The notes beneath the pieces were generated by a model. The model had not been told where the DNA came from, searched no databases, and saw only the letters and a list, made by a program, of their open reading frames with translations. Below, one piece after another: positions 9,094-18,604 of a DNA stretch of 64,000 nucleotides (its first letter is position 1; the number at the start of each line of letters is the position of its first letter). The position numbers and the translations under genes are program-made. The stretch is taken from contig JAYFOQ010000002.1 of NCBI GenBank assembly GCA_034932485.1, positions 1 through 64,000 of the forward strand, read 5' to 3'. The DNA comes from Gordonibacter sp034932485 (GTDB taxonomy: Bacteria; Actinomycetota; Coriobacteriia; Coriobacteriales; Eggerthellaceae).

Positions 9094-9671
9094 TATGCCT
9101 TACCTCCTAACTCAGGAATATAGTAGATCTGAGGATCGGTGCCAAGCTCCTCGAAAAGACGCTCAGTCTTCACGGAGCCAATGAGCTTAGAAACCTCGCT
9201 GTTCGGATCGTCCAAATCTCCGAAAATACGAGCCTTCTGATGGCACGTCAGCACACAATACGGCTGAGCAGAAGGATCTGCCTGACGCTTGTCGCGACAG
9301 AACGTGCACTTACGCACATAACGATGCATACGGTCTTCAAGATGCGAAGCATCACGCATACCATAGGGACAAGCGTTCACGCACACCTTGCAAGACAAGC
9401 ATTTCTGCGGATCAACCCATACGGTGCCGTCTTCATCCTGTTGGCTTGCCCCCGATGGGCAGCAGGGAACACACTCGGGATTTTCGCAATGCATGCACAG
9501 CAACGGCTGCCAGCTCTTGTGAACATTCGGCCACGTACCCTGCGCACCCTCAGTGACCACGGGGTTGTAGACAATGTCGAGCGGAAGCTTGTTCCACGTA
9601 CGGCAAGCAACCGTGCAGGAATGACAGCCGATGCAACGACGTTGATCGATGACCATAACGTAACGTGTCAT
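9093..9671 (-). CDS. Four-cluster ferredoxin subunit (DmsB/PsrB-like)
   Basis: A protein of 192 residues with the four cysteine groups of DmsB/NrfC/PsrB proteins: CIGCHSCTVAC, CMHCENPECVPCCP, CLSCKVCVNACP and CTFCRDKRQ..CVLTCH. They should bind four 4Fe-4S clusters and carry electrons between the NrfD anchor and the 968-aa catalytic protein encoded upstream. The spacing to the catalytic stop is 27 bp, with an AGAAAGGAT site before the ATG. Length and motif order are ordinary for the family. Confidence 0.92.
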   Translation of the reverse strand: MTRYVMVIDQRRCIGCHSCTVACRTWNKLPLDIVYNPVVTEGAQGTWPNVHKSWQPLLCMHCENPECVPCCPSGASQQDEDGTVWVDPQKCLSCKVCVNACPYGMRDASHLEDRMHRYVRKCTFCRDKRQADPSAQPYCVLTCHQKARIFGDLDDPNSEVSKLIGSVKTERLFEELGTDPQIYYIPELGGKA

Positions 9672-9698
9672 GTATCTATCCTTTCTTCCTACGCGGTT

Positions 9699-12605
9699 CT
9701 ATTCTTCGACGGGCGCATACGACATGTCGTAGTGCGTTCCCGTTGCTTCATCAACCAAATGACCAGTGGCGGCATCGTAGAGCCAACCGTAATTAGCATC
9801 GTGGAACGCGCCATTCTCCGGATCAAGCATCCAGCCGCTGTTCGGGTCATACACGTACGGCAAATCACCCAAAGCGGCATGCCCCCGCTCCGCATTCCAG
9901 ACCAGGTTCTCAGGCATCTCATAAGGAGCCGCCTCCGCACCCGGATAGCAGCGCACGCCCGCCAAGAAGATGATCTCTTCGCGATCCATCGTATACTTTT
10001 TGCCGGTTGCATCGTCTACTAGGCACTCATCAGCAGCATCATAGCGCCAGCCGGTATGCGCATCATGATAGCCCTTGGTGCGCGGGTTAATAAGCCAGCC
10101 CGACTCATCCAGTCGGAAGTTTGTACCCTTCTGGTACAGGCTATTGTTCTGCCACACGTACTCGTAGCCCTCGGGAACGTCTTCTGTCGGCTGAGGCTTC
10201 TCGAACGGAATAGGCTCGCGAGCGAGCTTCTGGTCGCTCGGCATAACCGTAACGCCTGGCTCAGATGAAGACCCGGGAATGGAGAACTGAGTATCGGACT
10301 CTTTGAATTCTTTGTCGAAATCGCCACATTTGTACACCTTGCACATGAGGCCGCGGTTAGCCCAAGAACCGCCCATGGGGTCGCAATGCTCGTCGTCGAC
10401 CGATGTCAACACGTTAACGTTAGACTCAAGGCAGCCGAAGGGATTGTTCAAATCGGCAGAGCCGTCCCGCTCGGGGAACCACCAGCCGCGAGGCGCGAAC
10501 ACCACGTTCGGATGTACTTCTGCCTCCACATTGGCGCGCATCTTAATGCGGCCGCGACGGGTCTCGATCCAGCACCAATCACCGTAGGCAATATTCAGCT
10601 TTTTCGCCAACTCCGGGTTAAGGGAGAAGTACGGCTCGGGATACAAATAGCGAATACCCTGCATCTGGAAGTGCTCCGAGTGATGATAGGGCATGAATCC
10701 ACCGCCCGTAGTTAAAACAATGGGGTATTCTTCGGCAATCTCCGGCGTGTCGGTTTCGTTTTCAATGCAACCAATATAGGTAGGCATACCCGTATAGCCA
10801 AGTTCGCGCAAAATCGAGGAATTACACTCCACTTTGCCCGAAGGCGTCCAAAAACCACCGTTAGAAATAAACTTGTTTTGATGCAACGGCGGATAGTACA
10901 TACGGTAGTAATCAACAAAGTCGTTGTAGCTTTCGACACCGGGAAGTCCCAGGGGTTCCATAATATGGAAGTAGGCTTCTTCCTCGGTCTCCCACGGCCA
11001 CATGGCAGGGTCTTGACCGCAGGCCAAGCCCAGCTTACGCCAGAACGTCATGTCAGTGTGACGATCGTACTTAGGCTGGATAGCGCGCCTGCCACCCATG
11101 ATGGAGTCGGTCGCACCGTAGTGAGTAACAATAACGGGACGCTCAAGGGCGCCAGCCGCCGGGAACACGTAGTCGGACAGCAACGCAGTCGGAGTCATCC
11201 AATAGTCCACCGTTACCAGGAACTCACACTGCTTCAAAGCTTGCAAGGTCATCTTGGCATCGCCATAGGAATTTATCGGGTTAGTAGCGTTCACAATAAG
11301 GGCACGCACCTGATACGGATCACTCGTGATAATAGCCTTGAAAACACTCGGGCCATGAGCTTCGCAAAACCATTCAGTGGGAAGCGTCTTACCCCAAGTA
11401 CGTAGGGCGTTGTCGGAAATAATCTTATAGCCAGGCCACGACGTAAGCTTGAACTTGTCAGAACCAATCTGCTTTGCCTTCTGCTCCTCAGGCAAGCACT
11501 CATTGGCCTCCATCTCCTCGTCGGTAAGATAGTTGAGTGCAGGTCCCGGCATACCATCGCCACCAGGAACATCAAGATTGCCGCAAACGGCACGAATGAG
11601 CGCAATGGCATGGCTACCCGTAGTGGAGGCGCGGCCAATCTGATCCCACGTGCAACCCCACTGGATACAGCCAGGCGTGTTCATGGCGTATAAGCGAGCA
11701 GCCGTGCGAATTTGCTCGGGCTCGAGCCACGTCAACGGAGCAGCCCACTCGGGCGTGTATTCTGCCACATGCTCGGTAAGCTCTTCGAAGCTATCACACC
11801 AGTCACGCACGAAGTCATAGTTACACAGACCCTCGTAGATAATGGTATGCAGCATGGCCAAAGCAAGGGCCGCATCCGAGCCGGGGCGCAACGGCAACCA
11901 CAGATCGGCCTTGGAGGCAGTCTCAGAATAGCGCGGGTCAACAACCACGATCTTCAAGCCGGCCTTCTGTAAATCGGTATAGCCATTCATACCGCCCAGT
12001 GTTGAGGCTCCGGGGTTCATACCCCAAAGAATAAGGCACTTCGCCGAAGCGAGATCAGTCTCGAACGGCGACCAACCAGCCACACAGGTCTCGGCCATAA
12101 ACGTGGGAATCCAGCACAAGAGCGCGTTGTGGAAGCCGTTCGGCGTGCCGAACTGATTCAGGAAACGGCGGCGCGCCCAATCGTCGGTGCGCGTCGTACC
12201 GCCCGCAGAAGCTACCGCCTCAGCACCGCTCTCTTCCTTGATCTGGTTGAGCTTGTCGGCAACCTCTTGAATTGCCTGGTCATAAGGAATCTTCTCCCAC
12301 TTACCCTCGCCCTTACCACCCACACGCTTGAGTGCATGATTAATGCGGGCTGGGTGGTTAACATGCAAAAGCGCACTGGTGCCGCGACAGCATAATCCAC
12401 CTTGGTTTGAATAATCAGGATCGCCCTCGATCTTAATTACGTCGCCGTCCTTAACATAGGCAAGAACACCACAGTTCGCGTGGCAGAAATAGCATAGCGA
12501 CTTAACCATCGTGACGCCGTCTTGATGAATGTCGACCTCGGTTGACTCGGTGTCCGGGCACACAAGACCCTTGAGACCGCTCGACGTCTTGGAAATCTCC
12601 GTCAT
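9699..12605 (-). CDS. Molybdopterin oxidoreductase catalytic subunit with C-terminal repeat tail (968 aa)
   Basis: A DMSO-reductase-superfamily catalytic subunit. It has a canonical 4Fe-4S motif (C38-x2-C41-x3-C45, C72) and the motif LLCWIPTF with Cys164 as probable Mo ligand. No Tat signal is visible. The molybdopterin-binding C-terminal domain appears to end near residue 770-800. The remaining ~170 residues contain two imperfect ~45-residue copies with the pattern GW-x-(I/L)-(N/D)-P ... HDA-x-x-GW-x-YDAA ... LVD-(D/E)-ATG-x-x-Y-x-M, plus a related preceding segment. This tail is not part of known DMSO-reductase domains. The operon continues with the ferredoxin and NrfD genes. The substrate is unknown. 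Confidence 0.88.
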   Translation of the reverse strand: MTEISKTSSGLKGLVCPDTESTEVDIHQDGVTMVKSLCYFCHANCGVLAYVKDGDVIKIEGDPDYSNQGGLCCRGTSALLHVNHPARINHALKRVGGKGEGKWEKIPYDQAIQEVADKLNQIKEESGAEAVASAGGTTRTDDWARRRFLNQFGTPNGFHNALLCWIPTFMAETCVAGWSPFETDLASAKCLILWGMNPGASTLGGMNGYTDLQKAGLKIVVVDPRYSETASKADLWLPLRPGSDAALALAMLHTIIYEGLCNYDFVRDWCDSFEELTEHVAEYTPEWAAPLTWLEPEQIRTAARLYAMNTPGCIQWGCTWDQIGRASTTGSHAIALIRAVCGNLDVPGGDGMPGPALNYLTDEEMEANECLPEEQKAKQIGSDKFKLTSWPGYKIISDNALRTWGKTLPTEWFCEAHGPSVFKAIITSDPYQVRALIVNATNPINSYGDAKMTLQALKQCEFLVTVDYWMTPTALLSDYVFPAAGALERPVIVTHYGATDSIMGGRRAIQPKYDRHTDMTFWRKLGLACGQDPAMWPWETEEEAYFHIMEPLGLPGVESYNDFVDYYRMYYPPLHQNKFISNGGFWTPSGKVECNSSILRELGYTGMPTYIGCIENETDTPEIAEEYPIVLTTGGGFMPYHHSEHFQMQGIRYLYPEPYFSLNPELAKKLNIAYGDWCWIETRRGRIKMRANVEAEVHPNVVFAPRGWWFPERDGSADLNNPFGCLESNVNVLTSVDDEHCDPMGGSWANRGLMCKVYKCGDFDKEFKESDTQFSIPGSSSEPGVTVMPSDQKLAREPIPFEKPQPTEDVPEGYEYVWQNNSLYQKGTNFRLDESGWLINPRTKGYHDAHTGWRYDAADECLVDDATGKKYTMDREEIIFLAGVRCYPGAEAAPYEMPENLVWNAERGHAALGDLPYVYDPNSGWMLDPENGAFHDANYGWLYDAATGHLVDEATGTHYDMSYAPVEE

Positions 12606-13165
12606 CTACCTTCCCCTCTTCTTCTCGTCGTTGACCTTACTTCGCATCCGTCGTGTCGTTGTAGCGAAGAGGTTTACCAACCCTCATTCACCCGAACGCT
12701 CTCACTTGTGCAGACTACGCATCCCAGTGTATAAAACGCTCGTCCCGTCCACATCACACCGGAAGTTCTAAATCCACGCGTCGGGTAAGCCCATTGGTAT
12801 TAATTGATCGGCCCTCACTTTTCGTCCTGACCGTTCGTCTGGGTATCTTACCGTTCAACGGTTCGCCACCCCCCTTCGTGGACCTTGGTATAAGCGTTTG
12901 CGTTTCTGCGCAAAAACAATGCCGAAAGTCTTACTCCCCCTTTAGCCATCTACCTTTCACTCTTACTCTCGTACCTGTCAAATAAGACAGGAACCGTTGT
13001 TCGATGCTAACCAGTAGTAGACGATATCAGCTATTTGATTATACCTATGAACTTGTTAACCTGCTACCCCGACGGCACGTTTTAGCGGCGAATAACACGA
13101 GCAACCCGCCCCCAACCACGTAGATCCAGCGAAATCTGAAAGATCTACGGGACCTACCAAAACTC
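12606..13165. promoter_or_regulatory. 560-bp leader region of the 968-aa molybdoenzyme operon
   Basis: No gene is seen. It should hold the minus-strand promoter for the molybdoenzyme operon. Visible elements are a palindrome CCTGTC-N6-GACAGG at 12974-12991, an inverted repeat GTAGATC/GATCTAC at 13120-13148 just after the upstream operon, and a weak sigma-54-like element on the minus strand at 12910-12924 (CGGCAT-N5-TTGC, two mismatches in the -24 box). Functions are inference. Confidence 0.4.
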
Positions 13166-13747
13166 CTACCATGGGATACAGCAATCACCCTCCACATGAA
13201 TCTGACCCTTACCGTCGGCACGGCGGTTTAACTTATCAACCTCCCATCGCTCAAAAATAAGGCCACGATGCGTGCGAAACACATCAAAAGCCCCCTCAAG
13301 CTCAAGACCAACACAGGTGAACGATCCCGCTATAGCACCGTAGAATTCCGCAGCCTTCTCGTTAAACCCATTCTCGCGAAACAGATAGACATCAACAGAC
13401 TGCGATCTACCGGCAAGCGGAATAAGTAGTTCGTTTCCCCCACCTTTTAGAAAGATGCCACGAGTATCCAAAAGCACACCGCGTACTACCCAGTCGGCCT
13501 CGAAGCGGTCTACCCAAGGCTCTCGGTTCATTTTTGCCCAGTATGCCCATACGTTCTCAAAGCGGCAGGCATTGTCGTCGTAGATAGCTTTAAAGAAACC
13601 GCGGAAGTCGTTTGCTTCCGCCAGGTGATTCTTAAACTGAGGCCACACATTGCCCGCAATACTCGCTAGGGAAAGTAATTCTCTGAAATCCTTCGCTTTC
13701 GTTACAGGCGCTGCCTTTACCTGCTCTTTTAACTCCTCGTAGTACAT
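13166..13747 (-). CDS. Unrecognised 193-aa protein
   Basis: I do not recognise a family. The protein is soluble and mixed alpha/beta, without signal peptide or membrane segment. It ends in a conspicuous HVEGDCCIPW, with a Cys-Cys pair that could bind metal or become modified. It is the last gene of the LRR/VWA/MoxR operon, 13 bp after the methyltransferase, with GGGGGAT upstream of the ATG. The position suggests a role in the same process as the MoxR/VWA pair. Confidence 0.7.
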   Translation of the reverse strand: MYYEELKEQVKAAPVTKAKDFRELLSLASIAGNVWPQFKNHLAEANDFRGFFKAIYDDNACRFENVWAYWAKMNREPWVDRFEADWVVRGVLLDTRGIFLKGGGNELLIPLAGRSQSVDVYLFRENGFNEKAAEFYGAIAGSFTCVGLELEGAFDVFRTHRGLIFERWEVDKLNRRADGKGQIHVEGDCCIPW

Positions 13748-13760
13748 ATTTATATCCCCC

Positions 13761-14480
13761 TTATCGGCGCGGCTTGTAAATACGCGCCGTGGTCTTCACA
13801 AACCGAACGTCTTCGTCCGAAGGCGCAACCGGCACTTCAAACCCGCCTTTATACCCCATCTCCGGGCTTACAAACGATTCTTCGTAATACTCCGGCGCAT
13901 CGAATCCCCGCCTCACAACCATCTCCCCGAACTCGTCGCGGCTAAACGCGGCTTGCACAGCATTACCCAACGCCCGCGCTTGAGCCACCACGTTCTCGTC
14001 GCGCTCATCCTCGGAAACCACCCCATCAAACACCACTATTCCTCCGGGACGCAGCACGCGAAACACCTCGCCCAGAACCGCTTCGGGGCAGTAATCAACA
14101 TTAATACTACTGTTGGTGAACACCAGGTCAAATGAACTATCCTTCAAGCCGACTGCCGCCAAATCTTCAGGGTATGCAACGAGGTAATCCATGTTGTTGC
14201 ACGGAAGACCGTTCTTGCGCCACGCGTCTTCCCTAAAAGAAAGGGCTATTTCAATCCAAGCTGGAGTAGGATCAACCCCCACCACGAAGCCCTTCGACCC
14301 AACGAAATCGGATAATTTAATAACCCCTTTGCCACGACGACAATCGATATCAAGAACGCGTTTGCCCCTCAAGTCTCCAAGTAGGGTCATCTTGCACTGG
14401 CTGGCAAACCCATACTCGTTGGGAAGTTGTTCGTAGTATTTTCTGAGAGCTTCTGTACTAAACGATCGTAGAGCTTCCAT
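13761..14480 (-). CDS. Class I SAM-dependent methyltransferase (ArsM-like sequence features)
   Basis: A protein of 239 residues with a Rossmann methyltransferase fold. Motif I is VLDIDCRRGKGVIKL, the acidic loop is VVGVDPT, and motif IV-V is FDLVFTNSSINVDY followed by EVFRVLRPGGIVVF. The spacing and the VGSKGFVVGVD stretch resemble arsenite methyltransferases, but the conserved cysteines expected of ArsM are not clearly in place (DIDC is one). The ATG at 14480 is preferred over an upstream GTG because GGAGG lies 8 nt before it. It lies between the trigger-factor-like gene and the 193-aa gene. The substrate is unknown. Confidence 0.78.
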   Translation of the reverse strand: MEALRSFSTEALRKYYEQLPNEYGFASQCKMTLLGDLRGKRVLDIDCRRGKGVIKLSDFVGSKGFVVGVDPTPAWIEIALSFREDAWRKNGLPCNNMDYLVAYPEDLAAVGLKDSSFDLVFTNSSINVDYCPEAVLGEVFRVLRPGGIVVFDGVVSEDERDENVVAQARALGNAVQAAFSRDEFGEMVVRRGFDAPEYYEESFVSPEMGYKGGFEVPVAPSDEDVRFVKTTARIYKPRR

Positions 14481-14509
14481 ATATGCCACCTCCACGTACT
14501 GCGCTTTTG

Positions 14510-15349
14510 CTACTTGTAAGAAACGTGAGAATTGTTAACCAACCACGATAGAGCAGCCTCACGTAGCGCGAACACGCGCGCCTCCTCACCTAGGCCTTGG
14601 TCTTCTAGCTGCTTGCGAATTTTCATGCGTTGTTCGGCATCGTTGCCCGGCATTTGTGCGGTAATATCATCGTCTGAAAGCTCGATATCAAGATGGTCTG
14701 CCAGCGCATCGATGGCACAGGTAACCCGCAAGGCTTCCAATGGCTGACCCGGCAGTAAATCGGCCGTATCAGGCTTCTCCACCAGACGTTTTGCCAGCTC
14801 ATCTAACACCAGATCGGGGAATTGTGCATCGTCTTTGGCCATATCTGGCTTGCCAAACTGACCAGCCACACCCGCGCGGAACTCAGCCACCGTCGTTGCA
14901 GGTGCAAAGTGCTCACGAACGAGCTCATCGGTCAGTTCTGGCTGATGAGCAGACAATATCTTTTCTACGGTCACCCGCATGGTCAACTGAGCAAAGTCGC
15001 CCTCTTTTGCCAGTGGCATTTTAATCTGAGCCACAGCATCCTTTGTCTCACCCATGCTCATGCCAACAATCTCATCGTCAAACGTACGAGGCATCTCACC
15101 CGCACCCACATGGTAAAGAGAGTGTTGTAAAACGAAGTTGGAGGCTGGATTGCCATCAATACAAGCATCCTCGGTGGTCACGACAATATGATCACCCGAA
15201 ATGACAGCACGGTTTTCGGCAATCTCATGATAAACAGCTAGCGGCTCCAAAAGCTTTTCTATCTGGGAATCTACGAGGCTTTCCGGCACCTGAGGTTTCG
15301 GCAGTTCAATTACTACCGGGTCATACGAGGTAAGCGTGTACTTTTTCAT
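14510..15349 (-). CDS. Trigger-factor-like chaperone/PPIase lacking the ribosome-binding domain
   Basis: A protein of 279 residues that matches the FKBP-type PPIase and C-terminal substrate-binding parts of trigger factor. Segments such as VISGDHIVVTTEDA, FDDEIVGMSMGETKDAV and the final helical part fit that reading. The N-terminal ribosome-docking domain with its GFRxxK signature is absent, so it should not act at the ribosome exit. It sits 23 bp downstream of the MoxR gene. A second, shorter member lies beside molybdoenzyme cluster B (47912-48634). A dedicated chaperone for a large cofactor enzyme is a reasonable inference. Confidence 0.75.
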   Translation of the reverse strand: MKKYTLTSYDPVVIELPKPQVPESLVDSQIEKLLEPLAVYHEIAENRAVISGDHIVVTTEDACIDGNPASNFVLQHSLYHVGAGEMPRTFDDEIVGMSMGETKDAVAQIKMPLAKEGDFAQLTMRVTVEKILSAHQPELTDELVREHFAPATTVAEFRAGVAGQFGKPDMAKDDAQFPDLVLDELAKRLVEKPDTADLLPGQPLEALRVTCAIDALADHLDIELSDDDITAQMPGNDAEQRMKIRKQLEDQGLGEEARVFALREAALSWLVNNSHVSYK

Positions 15350-15372
15350 AATTCGTCTCCTTTGTTGTTCTT

Positions 15373-16875
15373 TTAGATGTCAAGATCTTCGACGCGTCGA
15401 CGCAGTTCGCGTTGACGCTCCGATAGAATCATGTCCGCATTGTGGGAAAAATAAGACGCACTTCCATACTGAACCAAATAACGCGCCGAACTAGTACGTG
15501 ACGTAAGTTCAGTGGTAAACACCACCATTTCCTGCTTATCTCCAAACGCCTTCTCGATAAAGGCAAAAGCACGAGCCAAGCGTTGCTCAATCTCACCCAC
15601 GTGCGCCTGCAGCGCTTCTGCCTTAACCGAAAACATCTGAGAAAGGAAATCGTAACACTGCATCGGTGTTCCGTTATGTGGCACAGCCTGAGCAAACGTG
15701 GCAATTTCGTCCAGCTCGCGTTCGACCGTAGCGCGACGACCTTTAGATAGGTTACCGGCCGCCAAAGACAACTCCAGCTGTGAAGCTCGGCGACGTTCAA
15801 GATCTGATAAGAGACAACCGATGTCCTCTCCCTCTTTCACCGCAGGCAACAGCGCGCGTAAATCGTCGCGCAACGTAATCAGAACATCGGTATCCTGAAC
15901 CATAACCTGCATATCGCCGCACACGGCATCCACCAAAAGCCCAACCAGCGACAAGCGCTCATCAAACTCCGCCCCAACTGCACGCTCGATTATACCCTCA
16001 ACTTCACCACCACCGAGAATCTCGTCGATGCGATAGTCGTCACAGTACTTAGTAAACAGGTCGTAGTAGGCAGCAAACTCTCGAGCGATAACCTCACTTT
16101 GAATGTACTGAACAATCAGATCGTAGTCCACCTGTTTATCCAAGCGTTCGAATATTCTCATGATATCGGAAAGATCGTCCCAGCCACGCGCGGTCACAAA
16201 CGACTTACCCTCGAGTGAAGCCTCAATAGAATAAAAGCGGTGCTTTTTGATCTCAAGAAACGTGAGGATGGCGGGATGCGTGGCCTTGGAGACGGCGTAC
16301 GCCTTCCATGCGCCAAAGTCTGGCTCAACACTAACCTTTTTCACACGATCGAGCGTAACAATGTCAAACTCATGCACCGCTTTATTGTATTCGGGCGGGT
16401 TTCCTGCCGTAACAATAATCCACCCTTCGGGCACCGCATGACGACCAAATGTTTTGAACTGCAAAAACTGCAGCATCGAAGGATACAGGGTCTCGGAGAC
16501 ACAGTTAATCTCATCGAGAAACAAAATACCTTGAGTAACCCCGCTCTTTTTTATATACGCATACACCGATGCAATAATCTCACTCATGGTGTACTCAGAA
16601 GCCTCGTACTCCAGTCCCTCGTAGCTCTCGTGCACAATAAACGGCAAACCCAATGCGCTTTGACGCGTATGATGCGTCATAGAATAAGACACCAAGCCAA
16701 TACCCAACTCACTGGCTATCTGAGTCATAATCGCGGTCTTTCCGATACCGGGAGCCCCCACCAAAAACACTGGTCGCTGACGATCAATGTCGAGAAGCGG
16801 TCGTCCCTGTTCGTCACACGCAAGGTATGCCTCAATGGTATCTTTCACTTGCCGCTTAGCTTCTGCAATGTTCAT
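15373..16875 (-). CDS. MoxR-family AAA+ ATPase
   Basis: A protein of 500 residues. It has a Walker A motif GAPGIGKT (40-47), a Walker B motif ILFLDE (about 117-122) and sensor-1 VTAGNPPEYN. The MoxR-type arrangement QSALGLPF follows the first helix insert. MoxR ATPases work with VWA proteins as chaperone-like machines that insert metal cofactors or activate enzymes (CbbQ/CbbO, NorQ/NorD, CoxD/CoxE). The VWA partner is encoded directly upstream (60-bp gap). The C-terminal ~250 residues are helical and less conserved. The client is not known; the molybdoenzymes on both sides are candidates. Confidence 0.88.
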   Translation of the reverse strand: MNIAEAKRQVKDTIEAYLACDEQGRPLLDIDRQRPVFLVGAPGIGKTAIMTQIASELGIGLVSYSMTHHTRQSALGLPFIVHESYEGLEYEASEYTMSEIIASVYAYIKKSGVTQGILFLDEINCVSETLYPSMLQFLQFKTFGRHAVPEGWIIVTAGNPPEYNKAVHEFDIVTLDRVKKVSVEPDFGAWKAYAVSKATHPAILTFLEIKKHRFYSIEASLEGKSFVTARGWDDLSDIMRIFERLDKQVDYDLIVQYIQSEVIAREFAAYYDLFTKYCDDYRIDEILGGGEVEGIIERAVGAEFDERLSLVGLLVDAVCGDMQVMVQDTDVLITLRDDLRALLPAVKEGEDIGCLLSDLERRRASQLELSLAAGNLSKGRRATVERELDEIATFAQAVPHNGTPMQCYDFLSQMFSVKAEALQAHVGEIEQRLARAFAFIEKAFGDKQEMVVFTTELTSRTSSARYLVQYGSASYFSHNADMILSERQRELRRRVEDLDI

Positions 16876-16935
16876 TTCCCACTCCTCTACTCCACCAATT
16901 ACTTCCCTCTGCCGTACAGCACATCGTTTTTCCCA

Positions 16936-18597
16936 TCAGGCCAAACCCCTCTCATCCAAAATGACCTTCAATGCCCACGAAGGCACCACGGGGTCCGAGT
17001 AACCATCATCCACAAACACAAACACTGCATCGTAGGTAGGCTTCTTACGCGGGAAAGTGCCCTGCCCGTCGGTAAAGTAAACAAGTCCTCGCAGATCGGT
17101 AAACTCACCCTTCTTCACCAGAAGGTTCACATAGTCAAACGCCGGACGAAAATCCGTACCTCCGAAGCCCTTCAGTTCCATGGTTTCGATATAAAGATCG
17201 AGCTGATCCAGCGACGTTATAAGCGTATCGTCCTGAACCCGTGCATCGCATTGAATAAGATGAATATTTACACGGTCGGTGAAGCTTTCGACCTGTTTCA
17301 ATAGGTTATACGTCTTTCGAATAAACGCCTGAACCAAAGGTCCCGACACCGATTCCGACGTATCAACAACAATGGCGAAGTCATGCACTGCATGCGCTTC
17401 CTTATACTCCAGCGGCTCGATTAGTGGCATATTTCCGTAGCGTTCTAAACCATAGGTATAGTAGATATAGTCAAACTCATCGTCGTTTACGCGCATGCGC
17501 TCGTGCAACGTGGCAAAACGCCTAAGAAAATCGGCGTAGTCGTGTTTCTCGCGATTAACCGCCTCAAGCGCAGCAGCGAAACTACCCGCGCCTTCGCCCT
17601 GACGAAGCAGAGATGTCTCCAGTTCTATCTGAATACGCTGGCTGATGTCCTCCCACGCCTGCGACAAGGCCTCATCAAACCCCGGTTCATCATCAAGCGT
17701 TTGAGAGGCGCCCTCTTCAGAGGCACTATCGCCTTCGGGATGGTCACGATCTTCCTCATTGTTGGTTGCGTCTCGGTCACCCTCATCGCCGCCACCCTCC
17801 GAAGCGGACGTGTCCGTTGCTCCCCGGGTGTCGTCAAGCGACTCACTTCCGCCGGTATCGGGTAGTTCACCACCCTCGCGCTGCTCTGACCGCTGGCGCG
17901 CCGCAGTCTGGGAACCTCGCGCCACCTCTTCACCCTCGTCTCCGTACCAAAGACCATGGGTGTCGTGATAAAACATCGGTGCCAGGGAGCGCAGGTCGGT
18001 ACCATTACCTTCATTGGAAAAGAAGTGGTACAACCGCTCTGCCGTAATGACGCCCCCCACCTGTGCGCGAAGAACCCGCAGCGACTCACGCGCCCGTCGA
18101 TCCATGTTGGAGGGAAACGCGTCTCCAACCAATTCTAACAACAGCGCCTCAATGGCAATATCGCACGCAACGTCCCACGGCTGACGCAAAACCGAGTACA
18201 GCATAAAAGGATGTCGGAATATGCAATGGAACAGGCAGTGGATAACATCGCGCACCACTTCATTCGGCGAAAGCTTAAAGCGTGACACCACATACTCGGG
18301 ATCGTAATAGAGCTTCACGCCGTCGCTCGCTATACCATAGATAGCAAAGTTGGGCACAAGCGGCATACGCCAGAGGGCTCTATCGAGAAAACGAAACCGC
18401 ACGGCAAGAGACGTGCGCGCTTCTTCAAGTATGTCATTTGCTACCGGAGCGCAGCGCTCGTAACGCTCGCGTTTCTTGGCCATGCGCGCTTCGGAAGATA
18501 AACTTACCTGCTGATCGGCGAGGCGACCGCGCATCCACTCTCGCTCTCGCTCTTCAAGGACGACATCCCCCTTGGCTATCGGCGTCATATCTTTCAT
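16936..18597 (-). CDS. VWA-domain protein with DUF2201-type metallopeptidase-like N-terminus
   Basis: A protein of 553 residues. Residues about 60-170 hold HCLFHCIFRHPFM, a histidine-rich helix like that in the putative metallopeptidase region of DUF2201 proteins. An acidic, low-complexity linker rich in Glu, Asp, Ser and Gly follows (about 230-310). The C-terminal half is a von Willebrand A domain with the MIDAS motif DTSES near residue 411 and a GTDFRPAF threonine loop. Such proteins pair with MoxR ATPases. It begins 7 bp after the LRR gene stop and precedes the MoxR gene, so the three are an operon. Confidence 0.86.
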   Translation of the reverse strand: MKDMTPIAKGDVVLEEREREWMRGRLADQQVSLSSEARMAKKRERYERCAPVANDILEEARTSLAVRFRFLDRALWRMPLVPNFAIYGIASDGVKLYYDPEYVVSRFKLSPNEVVRDVIHCLFHCIFRHPFMLYSVLRQPWDVACDIAIEALLLELVGDAFPSNMDRRARESLRVLRAQVGGVITAERLYHFFSNEGNGTDLRSLAPMFYHDTHGLWYGDEGEEVARGSQTAARQRSEQREGGELPDTGGSESLDDTRGATDTSASEGGGDEGDRDATNNEEDRDHPEGDSASEEGASQTLDDEPGFDEALSQAWEDISQRIQIELETSLLRQGEGAGSFAAALEAVNREKHDYADFLRRFATLHERMRVNDDEFDYIYYTYGLERYGNMPLIEPLEYKEAHAVHDFAIVVDTSESVSGPLVQAFIRKTYNLLKQVESFTDRVNIHLIQCDARVQDDTLITSLDQLDLYIETMELKGFGGTDFRPAFDYVNLLVKKGEFTDLRGLVYFTDGQGTFPRKKPTYDAVFVFVDDGYSDPVVPSWALKVILDERGLA

Positions 18598-18604
18598 GGT
18601 TTAC

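Noticed and set aside
4723..12605. Tat signal peptides on the molybdoenzymes
   Set aside because: None of the four catalytic proteins begins with a twin-arginine motif followed by a hydrophobic stretch, so they are read as cytoplasmic.
12910..12924. Third sigma-54 promoter, before the 968-aa molybdoenzyme
   Set aside because: The -24 box has two mismatches (CGGCAT) and the leader would be 300 nt. It is kept only as a weak element, not as a called promoter.
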